Below are positions 33,226 to 43,281 of a DNA stretch of 64,000 nt, piece by piece. The notes beneath the pieces were generated by a model. It saw nothing but the letters and a program-made list of their open reading frames with translations, did no database searches and was not told the origin of the DNA. The first letter of the stretch is position 1; the number at the start of each line of letters is the position of its first letter. Origin of the DNA: Nocardioides aromaticivorans (lineage in GTDB: Bacteria > Actinomycetota > Actinomycetes > Propionibacteriales > Nocardioidaceae); contig NZ_JACBZM010000002.1 in the NCBI RefSeq assembly GCF_013408525.1, forward strand, positions 123,948-187,947, read 5' to 3'. The position numbers and the translations under genes were made by a program.

Positions 33226-33827
33226 TGAAGCCGATGGACCTGAACGCGCAAGAAGCGCACCTGCTCGCCGTGCTGAGCAGCCAGCGGTTCCTTCGTATGG
33301 AGGGACTTAGCAACGAAGTCCCGTTCTTCATCTATCCCTTCCCGCCCGAAGCCTCCCTCGCGGTCGCGCAGGCGAAGAAGCGGATCAAGACCAAGCTCTC
33401 GACCAAGCACGGCGTCACGGTGCGAGAGGTCAACCTCTACGACCTTTCGGTGGAGATCCTCAAAGGACGCGGTGTCTGGGAGCGAGTGCTTGCCTTCGAG
33501 CCCGACCACGACAAGGACGACTTGCGGGAGATGCTGCAGGCGATGCTCGACCCGCAACTCCACCTCGCCCCGGCGCTGCGGGCCAAGGTGCAGGACGGCG
33601 CCTTCGACATCGTCTTCCTCACCGGCATCGGCGAGGTCTTCCCCTACATCCGTTCCCACAACGTGCTCAACAACTTGCAAAGCGTCGTGACCGGAAAGCC
33701 GATGCTCATGTTCTTCCCGGGCGACTACCGACAGTCAGACTCGCTCGGGTCGAGTCTCGTCCTGTTCAACACGTTGACCGACGACCAGTACTACCGAGCC
33801 AAGAACATCCTGGAACAGGAAGCGTGA
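33225..33827 (+). CDS. brxB: BREX protein BrxB (DUF1788)
   Basis: 200 residues, ATG overlapping the brxA stop. The DUF1788 signature is clear: PFFIYPFPPEASLAVAQAKKRI and DIVFLTGIGEVFPYIRSHNVLNNLQ, ending GKPMLMFFPGDYRQSDSLGSSLVLF. It is a core BREX component whose biochemical role is poorly known and may help assemble the BrxC-PglX-PglZ complex. It ends 4 nt before brxC. Confidence 0.92.
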   Translation: MKPMDLNAQEAHLLAVLSSQRFLRMEGLSNEVPFFIYPFPPEASLAVAQAKKRIKTKLSTKHGVTVREVNLYDLSVEILKGRGVWERVLAFEPDHDKDDLREMLQAMLDPQLHLAPALRAKVQDGAFDIVFLTGIGEVFPYIRSHNVLNNLQSVVTGKPMLMFFPGDYRQSDSLGSSLVLFNTLTDDQYYRAKNILEQEA

Positions 33828-33831
33828 CCCG

Positions 33832-36800
33832 ATGCTGTTGAACCAGACCTTCGCCAAGGACGTCCAGCGCCCCATCGAGGGCGTCATCAAGGCCGACGAC
33901 GCTGCACACCTGAGCACCGAGGTCGACGAGTACGTCCTGACGAACGAGGCGGCCAAGGGCCTCGAGCTACTGCTGGAGGCCTATGCCAACTACACCAACG
34001 CCAACGGTGTCTGGATCTCCGGCTTCTTCGGCTCCGGTAAGTCACACCTGCTCAAGATGCTCGCGCACCTGCTCGGCGACGTCGAAGGCCAGGCCTTCGA
34101 CCGCACCCAGGTCTCGGAGAGCTTTCGCTCCAAGGCCACCGGATCGTTCCTGCCCGCGCTCCTGACCAAGGCCGAGCGCATCGCGGCCAAGAGCCTGCTG
34201 TTCAACATCGACCAGAAGGCCACCCTCATCACCAAGGACCAGGCCGACGCCCTGCTCAAGGTGTTCGTGAAGGTCTTCGACGAGAGCCGCGGCTACTACG
34301 GCAACCAGGGCCACGTCGCCCGCTTCGAGCGCGACCTCGACACCCGCGGCCAGTACGAGGCGTTCAAGGAGGCCTTCGAGCGGATCGCCAAGATCCCTTG
34401 GAGCCAGGGCCGCGAGCAGAGCGCCCTGGAGGGCGCCTCGATCGACCGCGCCTTTGCCGAGATCAACGGCCAGGCGACCGACGGCATCATCAAGCAGTAC
34501 CAGCAGTCCTACGCGGTCTCCATCGAGGACTTCGCCGACGAGGTCAAGGCATGGCTCGACAAGCAGCCCGACGGGTACCGCCTCAACTTCTACGTCGACG
34601 AGGTCGGCCAGTTCATCGGGTCCAACACCCACCTGATGCTCAATCTCCAGACGATCGCCGAAAGCCTCAACACCAAGTGCGGCGGCCGGGCCTGGGTCTT
34701 CGTGACCTCTCAGGAGGACATGGACAAGGTCGTCGGTGACCGCACCAAGCAACAGGGCAACGACTTCTCCAAGATCCAGGCCCGCTTCAAGACCCGCGTC
34801 CACCTCACCAGCGCCGACGTCGAGGAAGTGATCCGCAAGCGCCTGCTCGAGAAGAACGAGGACGGAGCCGTCGCGCTCCGAGATATCTACGCCACCGAGT
34901 CGGCCAACTTCAAGACACTGTTCGATTTCGTCGACGGCGCGAAGAAGTACCGCAACTACACCGACGAAGAGCACTTCGTCGGCACCTACCCCTTCGTCAG
35001 CTACCAGTTCCCGCTCTTCCAGGCCGCGATCATCGGGATCTCCGACCACAACGCCTTCGAAGGCCGCAACAGCTCCGTTGGTGAGCGGTCCATGCTCGGC
35101 GTCGTCCAGGACGTCGCCAAGGTCGTCGGCACCGGCGAGCTCGGAACGCTGGCCACCTTTGACCGCATGTTCGAAGGCATCCGTGCCTCGCTCAAGGCAC
35201 AGGCCCAGCAGCAGATCCTCGTCGCGGAGCGCAACCTCGACAACGAGCTGGCCATCCGACTCCTCAAGGCGCTCTTCCTCGTCAAGTACGTCGAGAGTTT
35301 CCAGGCCACCGCCCGCAACCTCACCGTGCTCGTCTACGACCGCTTCGGGCTCGATCTGCCGGCGCTGGCCCAGGACGTCAAGGAAGCGCTCGCAGAGCTG
35401 GAGCGGCAGACCTACATCCAGCGCAACGGCCAGGTCTATGAGTACCTGACCAACGAAGAGCAGGTCATCGAGGAGGAAATCAAGAACGTCGACATCGACG
35501 CCTCCGAGGTCAGCTCCCAGCTGTTCAAGGTCCTCTCTGCCGACGTCATCAGGACCAACAAGATCCGCTACGCCAAGAACGGCCAGGACTTCCCGTTCGG
35601 GTTCAAGCTCGACGACCAGGTCCACGGACAGCAGAAGGAACTCTCGGTCCACTTCATCACGCCGGACTACCCCTACACCGCGGACGAGACCCGCATGCAC
35701 AGCGCCGGAAAGGACGAGTTGCGGGTCGTGCTCGACCCCGACGACCGCGTGCTCATCGACTTGCGGCTGCTGCTCAAGACCGACAAGTACATCAAGCGCA
35801 AGCGGACCAGCTCGCTCTCCGCGATCGAAGAGCAGATCCTCCAAGGCAAAGCGACCCTCAACCGAGAGCGCGAAAAGGAACTCGCCCAGCGCATCCAGGC
35901 CGCCGTCGGCAAGGCGGGACTGATCATCAACGCCGCTGACGTCCCGGCCAGCTCGACCGACGCGCTCGGACGAGTGACCGAGGGCTTCCAGGAGCTCATC
36001 AGCCGCACTTACACGCAGCTCAAGCTGCTCGGTGGCGTCACCTACGGCGAGCAGCAGGTCGCGGGCGCCGCGAACCCCGACAGCGGCCTGTTCGATGCCG
36101 AAGCATTGATGAAGATTGACCAGGCCGCCCAAGAGGTCCTCTCGGCGATCCTGCGCAAGACCGGCCAAGGCGAACAGGTCACGATGAAGAGCATCGTCGG
36201 CACCTTCCAGGCCAAGCCCTACGGATGGGACCTCGCCTCGATCGAGGTGATCGTTGCCTCCCTGATCGGTGCCTCCAAGGTCACCGTGACCATGGACGGC
36301 AACGTGCTCAAGCGGACCGAGATCGCGACCGCGCTCCGCAACACCCAGAAGCACGGACACCAGATCTTCGCGCCGCAGAAGACGTTCGACGAGCGCAAGG
36401 TCTCGAACTTCCGCAAGTTCTGCGTCGACTTCTTCGACGAGCCCAGTGCGCCAAAGGACCCCGTCGAGCTGGCCCACCACGGCGCCGACAAGCTCAAGGG
36501 CAAGCTCGACGAGTTGCGAGCTTCCGTGATCGGCTCTCGCTACCCGTTCGTCGAGCAACTCAATGTTCCGATCGGCCTCCTGGAGCAAGCGGTCGGCAAG
36601 AGCGATGACTGGTACCTCAACGACTTCGACCTTGGCGACGACCTTCTTGAAGCCAAGGACAACGTCATAGACCCGATCCAGTCCTTCATCAGCGGTCCCC
36701 AGCGAGCGATCTATGACGCCGCCGCAGCACTGCTCACTACCCACGTAAGCAACCTCAGCTTCCTTCCTCCCGGCAGCGACGAGACCATCACAACCTCACT

Positions 36801-37296
36801 GGCTGACCCGAACGCCTTCCGAGGCAACAAGATGGCTCAACTCAAGCAAGCCGCAGACGAGTTGCGTAGCCGGATCGACGGCGTGGTCGCGGAGCATCGT
36901 GAGACCGTCACTAGCACCTTGGAGCGCCGCCGCAGCGAGCTCACCGATACGTCGTACTACACGGACGCCACACCGGAGGCCCAGCAGCACGCCGTCCAGC
37001 AGATCGACCAGACGCTCGCCCGGATCGCCACCGAGAACCAGGTCGCGGTCATCCAGCAGATCGGCTCGAACTTCGAGTCCAGCCAGTACCCGGGGCTACT
37101 CGACCTGCTTGCATCGTCGCCGGCCACCCCGAGCCCCGATCCTGAGCCGGTCAAGCAGACCATCTCTGTGAAGACCGTCCTCGTGCCAGGCGCGTCTGGA
37201 GTCCTCGAGACCGCGGCAGACGTCGACAACTATCTGACCGCCCTGCGCAGCGCGCTCATTGAGACCTTGAACGACGGAAAGCGAATCTCCCTCTGA
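33832..37296 (+). CDS. brxC: BREX ATPase BrxC (PglY-like)
   Basis: 1,154 residues, close to the family norm of about 1,200. Walker A GFFGSGKSHLL at residues 64-74 and Walker B LNFYVDEVGQFIG near 250-262 show a complete AAA-type ATPase. The C-terminal 300 residues are helical with a coiled-coil stretch. BrxC is essential for both phage exclusion and host DNA methylation in type 1 BREX. The TGA overlaps the pglX ATG by one base. Confidence 0.95.
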   Translation: MLLNQTFAKDVQRPIEGVIKADDAAHLSTEVDEYVLTNEAAKGLELLLEAYANYTNANGVWISGFFGSGKSHLLKMLAHLLGDVEGQAFDRTQVSESFRSKATGSFLPALLTKAERIAAKSLLFNIDQKATLITKDQADALLKVFVKVFDESRGYYGNQGHVARFERDLDTRGQYEAFKEAFERIAKIPWSQGREQSALEGASIDRAFAEINGQATDGIIKQYQQSYAVSIEDFADEVKAWLDKQPDGYRLNFYVDEVGQFIGSNTHLMLNLQTIAESLNTKCGGRAWVFVTSQEDMDKVVGDRTKQQGNDFSKIQARFKTRVHLTSADVEEVIRKRLLEKNEDGAVALRDIYATESANFKTLFDFVDGAKKYRNYTDEEHFVGTYPFVSYQFPLFQAAIIGISDHNAFEGRNSSVGERSMLGVVQDVAKVVGTGELGTLATFDRMFEGIRASLKAQAQQQILVAERNLDNELAIRLLKALFLVKYVESFQATARNLTVLVYDRFGLDLPALAQDVKEALAELERQTYIQRNGQVYEYLTNEEQVIEEEIKNVDIDASEVSSQLFKVLSADVIRTNKIRYAKNGQDFPFGFKLDDQVHGQQKELSVHFITPDYPYTADETRMHSAGKDELRVVLDPDDRVLIDLRLLLKTDKYIKRKRTSSLSAIEEQILQGKATLNREREKELAQRIQAAVGKAGLIINAADVPASSTDALGRVTEGFQELISRTYTQLKLLGGVTYGEQQVAGAANPDSGLFDAEALMKIDQAAQEVLSAILRKTGQGEQVTMKSIVGTFQAKPYGWDLASIEVIVASLIGASKVTVTMDGNVLKRTEIATALRNTQKHGHQIFAPQKTFDERKVSNFRKFCVDFFDEPSAPKDPVELAHHGADKLKGKLDELRASVIGSRYPFVEQLNVPIGLLEQAVGKSDDWYLNDFDLGDDLLEAKDNVIDPIQSFISGPQRAIYDAAAALLTTHVSNLSFLPPGSDETITTSLADPNAFRGNKMAQLKQAADELRSRIDGVVAEHRETVTSTLERRRSELTDTSYYTDATPEAQQHAVQQIDQTLARIATENQVAVIQQIGSNFESSQYPGLLDLLASSPATPSPDPEPVKQTISVKTVLVPGASGVLETAADVDNYLTALRSALIETLNDGKRISL

Positions 37297-40200
37297 TGGA
37301 AACCGCACCGCTGAAGAACTTCGCGACCTGGGCACGTACCGCGCTCATCCGCGAGGTCACTGCCCGCCTTGCTGCCGTGCTCGCGCCGGGCTCGTCGGAA
37401 CGGGTTGAGCAGGCCAAAACTGTCGCTGCACTAGAGAGGGCGGTAACCGCGTCGGGGGGCGGCGACAAGGGCCGTGCTGCCGTCGCAGACAAGGTCGCCT
37501 ACACGTGGTTCAACCGGATCGTCGCGCTACGTTTCATGGACGCCAACGGTTACACAGGCATCGGCATCGTCTCTCCGCAGGCGGGAATTGAGGTCGGCCA
37601 GCCCGAGATCCTGTCCGAGGCCAAGCGCGGTGTCGTCGACACCGAGGTCTCGAGCGAGTCCACCCGGACAGTCGTCGCGGGACTTCTGGACGGCACTCGC
37701 GGCAGCGCTGACCCGCAGGGCGAGGCGTACGCGCTCCTGCTCGCGGACTACTGCCGCTACTGGAACAAGGCCATGCCCTTCATGTTCGAGCGTCAGGGCG
37801 ACTACACCGAGCTGCTCATCCCAGCCAACCTCCTGGCCGACGACTCCGTCCTCAACCGCGCCGTCATGGTTCTGACGAAGGACGTCTGCAAGGACGTCGA
37901 AGTCATCGGCTGGCTATACCAGTTCTACATCTCCGAGCGGAAGGATGAGGTCTTCGCCGGGTTCAAGAAGAACATGAAGGCCGGCGCCGACCAGATCCCT
38001 GCCGCCACGCAGCTCTTCACACCGCACTGGATCGTCCGCTACCTCGTTGAAAACACGCTGGGCCGCCTGTGGATGCTCAACCGACCCTCGTCGGACCTGG
38101 TTAGCCAGATGGACTATTACGTCGCCCCAGTCGATGAGGAGACCGACTTCCTCAAGATCGCCAAGCCCGAAGAGCTACGAGTGATCGACCCGGCCTGCGG
38201 TTCGGGCCACATGCTCACCTACGCCTTCGACCTCCTATACGCAATCTATGAGGAGGAGGGTTACGGCCCAGCGGAGATCCCAGGGCTGATCCTGGCGCAC
38301 AACCTCCATGGCACCGAGATCGACCCACGCGCTGGGGCCCTCGCCGCCTTCGCCCTCACGATGAAGGCACGCGCTAAGCAACGCACCTTCTTCACCAAGT
38401 TGGTCGAGCCGAACATCTGCATCATCGAACCGATCTCGTTCGGGCCTGATGAGCTGGACTTCCTGGTGACGAAGAACGGGTCCCGGCATGAGGAGGCCCT
38501 CTTCTGGAATCAGTTCGCCGAGGCCGACACGCGGGGTTCGCTCACCCGCCCGGATCCTGCTCTGGCGGATCGACTCGAGCGCCACCTGGAGGAACTAGAG
38601 CACGGCGGGGACATGCTTAGGGCCGACTCGATCGAATGGGCACGTCGGGTCGTCAAGCAGGCAAAGTATCTCGCGAGCCGCTACTCGGCGGTCGTGGCGA
38701 ACCCGCCGTACATGGGGTCGAACAACATCAGTGACGGCCTGTCTAGTTGGCTGGCTGAGAACTATCCCCTGAGCAAGTTCGACCTTATGACCGCATTCAT
38801 GGAGCGAGCCGCTGCGTTGACGTCGCGTGGTGGCTACTGGGGAATGATCAACCTCCCTTCCTGGATGTTCCTGACCTCGTTCGAGGGTCTTCGTCGCTCC
38901 CTCCTACGCACGCAGAGCATCGAGTCGTTGTTGCACCTCGGCCGAGGGATCTTTGGCTCGGATTTCGGATCGGTCGCCTTCGTCTCACGCAACACGCCGC
39001 ATGTCCAGGGCCATCACGGTGTCTACCGTCGGCTCTTCGAAGAACACGTGGATGTTCGCTCGGTCGAGACGATTCGACGCCTGTTTCTTCAGTCGGACCG
39101 CGGCTCGTATCGCGCCGATCAGCAGGCCTTCCTTGAGGTGCCTGGAGCTCCGATCGCCTACTGGCTCAGTGAAGCGTTCCTTGCAACATTCGAGAATCTG
39201 CCGCCCCTGTCCAAGGTGGCTACCCCGAAGCAGGGTCTCGCCACTGCCAACGATGCTCGATTCCTGAGGTACTGGTATGAAGTCGCGTCGAGCAACCGCG
39301 GTGTCGGACTCCCCAGCCGTGCCGAGGCAGCGTCCTCCGGATGCACGTGGTTTCCCTTCAATAAGGGCGGCGCCTTCAGGCGTTGGTACGGAAACATTGA
39401 GCATGTCGTGAACTGGGAGCGCGACGGACACGAGATTCGCACCACAACGGGCGAGAACGGCCGTGTTCGGGCACGGCCCCAGAATCTGGACTACTACTTT
39501 CAGCCCGCGGTGACATGGTCGAACGTGAGCTCCGGCGCGCCAGCCTTCCGCGCGGTCGACCCAGGCGTGATCTTCGGACATGTCGGGCAGAGCTTGTTCG
39601 GAAGCGAGCGGGCTCGCTTGGCGTCCCTAGGCATCTTGAACTCCGCGGTTGCGGCGAAGGCGTTGGAGGTCCTGGCTCCGACTATCCACTACGAGGTGGG
39701 CTCGATCGCGAAGGTTCCGATCGACATCGGCTTAGCCGAGTCGCTCGAGCCCCTGGTTGCCAGACTTGTTGAGATCGCACAGGAGGACTGGAACTCCCAA
39801 GAGACAGCGATGGGGTTCGAGGCTCCTGGCTGGATTGTCCGGCGCGGTCAGGGATCACTACGCCACTTGGTCGCTGGCGAGCTCGATGCATGGGTCTCCC
39901 TGACAGAGGAGATGCAGAGAACTGAGTCTGAGCTCAATGAGGTCGTCGCTAAGGCGTACGGACTCGGCGGCGAGGTCTCGTCGACGGTGTCGATCAACCG
40001 TGTTTCCCTGATCAACAATCCGTGGTTCCGATTCGACAACCTCGCGAACCAGGGAGACGCGCGTCGCGCATTCGAGAGAGCAGCTGCTGTGGATCTCGTC
40101 TCCTATGCCGTCGGCTGCATGTTTGGGCGCTATAGCCTAGACAAGCCAGGTCTGATCCTCGCCGACCATGGCGCGACATTGCAGGACTACCTCGCGAAGG

Positions 40201-40775
40201 TCCCGTCTCCGACGTTCACACCCGACGCCGACAACGTCATCCCGGTCGTCGATGGTGATTGGTTCGAAGACGACATCGTGGAGCGGTTCCGCCAGTTCTT
40301 GCGCGCGGCGTTTGGCGAGCTGCACTTCGAGGAGAACCTGCGGTTCGTAACCGAGTCGCTCGGCGTGAAAAGCCTGCGCGACTACTTCGTGAAGTCCTTC
40401 TACAAGGACCACGTCCAGCGATACAAGAAGCGCCCGATCTACTGGCTATTCTCAAGCCCTAAGGGGTCGTTCAACGCGCTGGTTTACATGCACCGCTACA
40501 CGCCGTCGACCGCCTCGACGGTTCTGAACGAGTACCTCCGTGAGTATCAGGCGAAGATCAAGGCGAGCCTGGAACACGCCGAGCGGTCCAACAACGCCAA
40601 GGACGCCGATCGGCTCCGAAAGGTGCTGCTGGAGCTCGATGAGTACGAGCACGATGTGCTCTATCCGCTGGCCTCGCAGAACGTCGCCATCGACCTCGAC
40701 GAGGGAGTGAAGACGAACTATCCCAAGCTGGGAAGCGCGTTGAAGAAGATCGCCGGCTTGGAGGCGATCGAATGA
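37296..40775 (+). CDS. pglX: BREX adenine-specific DNA methyltransferase PglX
   Basis: 1,159 residues. SAM-binding motif DPACGSGH lies near residue 300 and the catalytic NPPY at about 469-472, intact for N6-adenine methylation. The rest is a large target-recognition region. PglX marks the host's asymmetric BREX sites on one strand so that unmodified phage DNA is recognised. Start ATG overlaps the brxC stop and the end overlaps the pglZ start by 4 nt, so the core complex is made from one transcript. Confidence 0.95.
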   Translation: METAPLKNFATWARTALIREVTARLAAVLAPGSSERVEQAKTVAALERAVTASGGGDKGRAAVADKVAYTWFNRIVALRFMDANGYTGIGIVSPQAGIEVGQPEILSEAKRGVVDTEVSSESTRTVVAGLLDGTRGSADPQGEAYALLLADYCRYWNKAMPFMFERQGDYTELLIPANLLADDSVLNRAVMVLTKDVCKDVEVIGWLYQFYISERKDEVFAGFKKNMKAGADQIPAATQLFTPHWIVRYLVENTLGRLWMLNRPSSDLVSQMDYYVAPVDEETDFLKIAKPEELRVIDPACGSGHMLTYAFDLLYAIYEEEGYGPAEIPGLILAHNLHGTEIDPRAGALAAFALTMKARAKQRTFFTKLVEPNICIIEPISFGPDELDFLVTKNGSRHEEALFWNQFAEADTRGSLTRPDPALADRLERHLEELEHGGDMLRADSIEWARRVVKQAKYLASRYSAVVANPPYMGSNNISDGLSSWLAENYPLSKFDLMTAFMERAAALTSRGGYWGMINLPSWMFLTSFEGLRRSLLRTQSIESLLHLGRGIFGSDFGSVAFVSRNTPHVQGHHGVYRRLFEEHVDVRSVETIRRLFLQSDRGSYRADQQAFLEVPGAPIAYWLSEAFLATFENLPPLSKVATPKQGLATANDARFLRYWYEVASSNRGVGLPSRAEAASSGCTWFPFNKGGAFRRWYGNIEHVVNWERDGHEIRTTTGENGRVRARPQNLDYYFQPAVTWSNVSSGAPAFRAVDPGVIFGHVGQSLFGSERARLASLGILNSAVAAKALEVLAPTIHYEVGSIAKVPIDIGLAESLEPLVARLVEIAQEDWNSQETAMGFEAPGWIVRRGQGSLRHLVAGELDAWVSLTEEMQRTESELNEVVAKAYGLGGEVSSTVSINRVSLINNPWFRFDNLANQGDARRAFERAAAVDLVSYAVGCMFGRYSLDKPGLILADHGATLQDYLAKVPSPTFTPDADNVIPVVDGDWFEDDIVERFRQFLRAAFGELHFEENLRFVTESLGVKSLRDYFVKSFYKDHVQRYKKRPIYWLFSSPKGSFNALVYMHRYTPSTASTVLNEYLREYQAKIKASLEHAERSNNAKDADRLRKVLLELDEYEHDVLYPLASQNVAIDLDEGVKTNYPKLGSALKKIAGLEAIE

Positions 40776-43270
40776 CTGACGTCGCCAACATCAAGCCACA
40801 CCTGGAGCGCCGCTTCGTTGACCGCCGAGTCGTGTTCTGGCACGACCCGAAGGGTCAATACGCCTCCGTCGTCGACATCCTCGGTCTGCCGGGTGTCACG
40901 ACGCTGCGGGTCGCAAACGACGAGTACGCCGTCAAATACCGACTGCTGCACGAGCAGCCCGCTGACAAGTTCTTGATCTACCGGTCGGGTCCGCTGCCGA
41001 CGGGCATCGGGAACTGGCTCTTGGATCTCGAACTCGCGTACGGCGTTTTCACCGCAGACCGGAGCTCCCTGGTCTCGGAAGAGCTCGGTCTGACCGCCGA
41101 AGGCATCGACGCGGTCGTGGCGCGGCATGAGAAGTTCTTCAACGCGGGGAAGCGCGTGGAGACCCTCAAGGGTCTGCTCACGCCCGAAGATGACGAGGCC
41201 CGCCTTCGCGCCAAGATGTCCGCGGTGGTGCTCGGGCAAAAGGAGCACAGCCTCCTTGAGATCATGCGGACGCTCTTGGTCGAGAAATCCAAGGGCCAGC
41301 AATCGAAGTACCACGCCCTGGTCGATCTCGAACTCGCGGACTTTCTCTGGCTCGGTGCGGCTTCGATCTATGGATACGAGTCGACCGCACCGAGTGTCGA
41401 CGACTTCGTTTTGTGGATGTTCCGCGCGGCTCTCGGCGGTTTCAAGTCCGATCGCCCCGGCGGACTTCAGAACATCCAGCTCGACTTCGCCAGCTTCCGC
41501 AACGACCGTCGCAGCCAAGCCGCGATGTCGACCCTGGCCAAGCAGGCGTCGGCAGACCTCGACTACACGGCGAGCATCGAGAACGCGACGTTCCGCGACC
41601 TCGTCGCGGATGACCTGTTCGAGGAGACCGACCGCAAGATCATCGCGGACCTTGCTCGAGCGGTGACGGAACAAACCGTCACCGCTCGTGAGGTGGCCGA
41701 TGTCGTCCGGGCCCGCCAGAGCAGTGTGTGGGTCGACGGTTACCGCCAGCTGTATGCGGCGATCGACGCAGCCGCCGACCTGCTGTCGCAGCTGAGCACG
41801 ATCGATTTCACGATTTCGGACTTCGACGAGGGACTTGAGCGCTACCGAACCGACTGGTTCCGCATCGACCAGCTCTACCGCCAGTTCACCTACGCCCGCC
41901 GCTCCTTCGAGGGACCGAACCCACTCGACGCGTTGCGAGACCTTGTCGAGAAGACGTACACCAACAAGTTCGTCTACGAGCTCGGCAACGCCTGGCAGAA
42001 GCAGGTCGACGAAGCAACCAATTGGCAGTCGGTCGTCCTGCGCTCCCAGCGGTCGTTCTACGGCGACTATGTCGAACAACTGCTCCGCGAGGACAAGAAG
42101 GCCGTGGTCATCGTCTCCGACGCCCTCCGATACGAGGTCGCCGACGAGCTACGCTCCCGCATCCGCCAGGAGGACCGGTTCAACGCCGACCTCGCGGCCG
42201 TCCTCGGCGTCCTGCCGAGCTACACCCAACTCGGCATGGCCGCACTCCTGCCGCACCGCATTCTGAAGCACTCCACAGACGGCAAGACAGTGCTCGCCGA
42301 CGGACTGCCCACCAACGGCGTAGGTCCGCGCTCGAAGGTGCTTGAGACCGTGGGCGGCAGCGCAATCCAAGCCGAGACCTTCCGGGCCCTGACCGCCGAC
42401 GAGCGGCGGGAGATGTTCAAGAGCAACCGGGTTCTGTACATCTACCACGACGTCATCGACGCGATCGGCGACAAGCCCGGCACCGAGCGCCGGGTCTTCG
42501 AAGGCGCCGAGCTCGCACTGGCCGAGCTGGTGGACCTCGTCAAGAAGACCGCGAACGCCAACGCCACCAACATCTTCGTGACCGCCGACCACGGCTTCCT
42601 CTTCCAAGACGAGGCGCTGCCCGAGCAGTTCTTCCTCTCCGAGAAGGCCCACGGCGACAAGATCCTCGTCGCCAACAAACGCTACGTGCTCGGTCACGGG
42701 CTGAAGGTCGACGACGCCTTCGCCACGTTCACCGCTGAGCAGCTGAATCTCGACGGCGACGTCGAGGTCCAGATCCCCAAGTCGATCCACCGCCTCAGGC
42801 TTGCCGGCGGCGGAACACGATTCGTCCACGGCGGTGCGACCCTCCAGGAGATCGTCGTACCGGTGCTCGCGATCAACAAGAAGCGCAAGAGCGACACCCG
42901 CTTGGTCAACGTCAAGGTGCTGCCCGACACCGACAAGATCACCACTGGCCAGCTGGTCGTGAAGTTGTTCCAGTCCGAGCCCGTCAGCGACAAGGTGCAG
43001 GCCCGCGTGCTGCGCGCGGGGCTGTACGTGGGGGAGACGCTGATCTCCAACGACCCGCCGCCCCAGCTGACCTTCGACTCCTCCTCGCCCGAGCAGCGTG
43101 ACCGGTACCAAAGCGTCCAACTGCTGCTCAACAAGGACGCCAACGACTACAACAACCGCGCCGTCGAGCTCCGCCTCGAGGAGCTCATTCCGAACACAAC
43201 CCGCTGGCGCGTGTACGAGAAGGCGATGTTCACCCTCAAGCGCTCCTTCACCTCGGACTTCGACTTCTAA
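40772..43270 (+). CDS. pglZ: BREX phosphatase-like protein PglZ (type A)
   Basis: 832 residues. The alkaline-phosphatase-like core shows VVIVSDALRYEVADEL near 446-461 (metal-site Asp) and NIFVTADHGFLFQ near 599-611 (metal-site Asp/His). A beta-rich C-terminal domain (VNVKVLPDTDKITTGQLVVKLFQ) follows. PglZ forms the heart of the BREX complex with PglX. Start overlaps pglX as ATGA. The length matches type 1 PglZ. Confidence 0.93.
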   Translation: MTDVANIKPHLERRFVDRRVVFWHDPKGQYASVVDILGLPGVTTLRVANDEYAVKYRLLHEQPADKFLIYRSGPLPTGIGNWLLDLELAYGVFTADRSSLVSEELGLTAEGIDAVVARHEKFFNAGKRVETLKGLLTPEDDEARLRAKMSAVVLGQKEHSLLEIMRTLLVEKSKGQQSKYHALVDLELADFLWLGAASIYGYESTAPSVDDFVLWMFRAALGGFKSDRPGGLQNIQLDFASFRNDRRSQAAMSTLAKQASADLDYTASIENATFRDLVADDLFEETDRKIIADLARAVTEQTVTAREVADVVRARQSSVWVDGYRQLYAAIDAAADLLSQLSTIDFTISDFDEGLERYRTDWFRIDQLYRQFTYARRSFEGPNPLDALRDLVEKTYTNKFVYELGNAWQKQVDEATNWQSVVLRSQRSFYGDYVEQLLREDKKAVVIVSDALRYEVADELRSRIRQEDRFNADLAAVLGVLPSYTQLGMAALLPHRILKHSTDGKTVLADGLPTNGVGPRSKVLETVGGSAIQAETFRALTADERREMFKSNRVLYIYHDVIDAIGDKPGTERRVFEGAELALAELVDLVKKTANANATNIFVTADHGFLFQDEALPEQFFLSEKAHGDKILVANKRYVLGHGLKVDDAFATFTAEQLNLDGDVEVQIPKSIHRLRLAGGGTRFVHGGATLQEIVVPVLAINKKRKSDTRLVNVKVLPDTDKITTGQLVVKLFQSEPVSDKVQARVLRAGLYVGETLISNDPPPQLTFDSSSPEQRDRYQSVQLLLNKDANDYNNRAVELRLEELIPNTTRWRVYEKAMFTLKRSFTSDFDF

Positions 43271-43281
43271 GGGCGGCCGAC

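Noticed and set aside
34042..36744. A 900-codon open frame antisense to brxC, and similar long frames opposite the DarB-like, pglZ and rep genes
   Set aside because: Frames opposite GC-rich genes are often open by base composition. These are Leu/Val/Asp-repetitive, have no domains and lie exactly over well-recognised genes.
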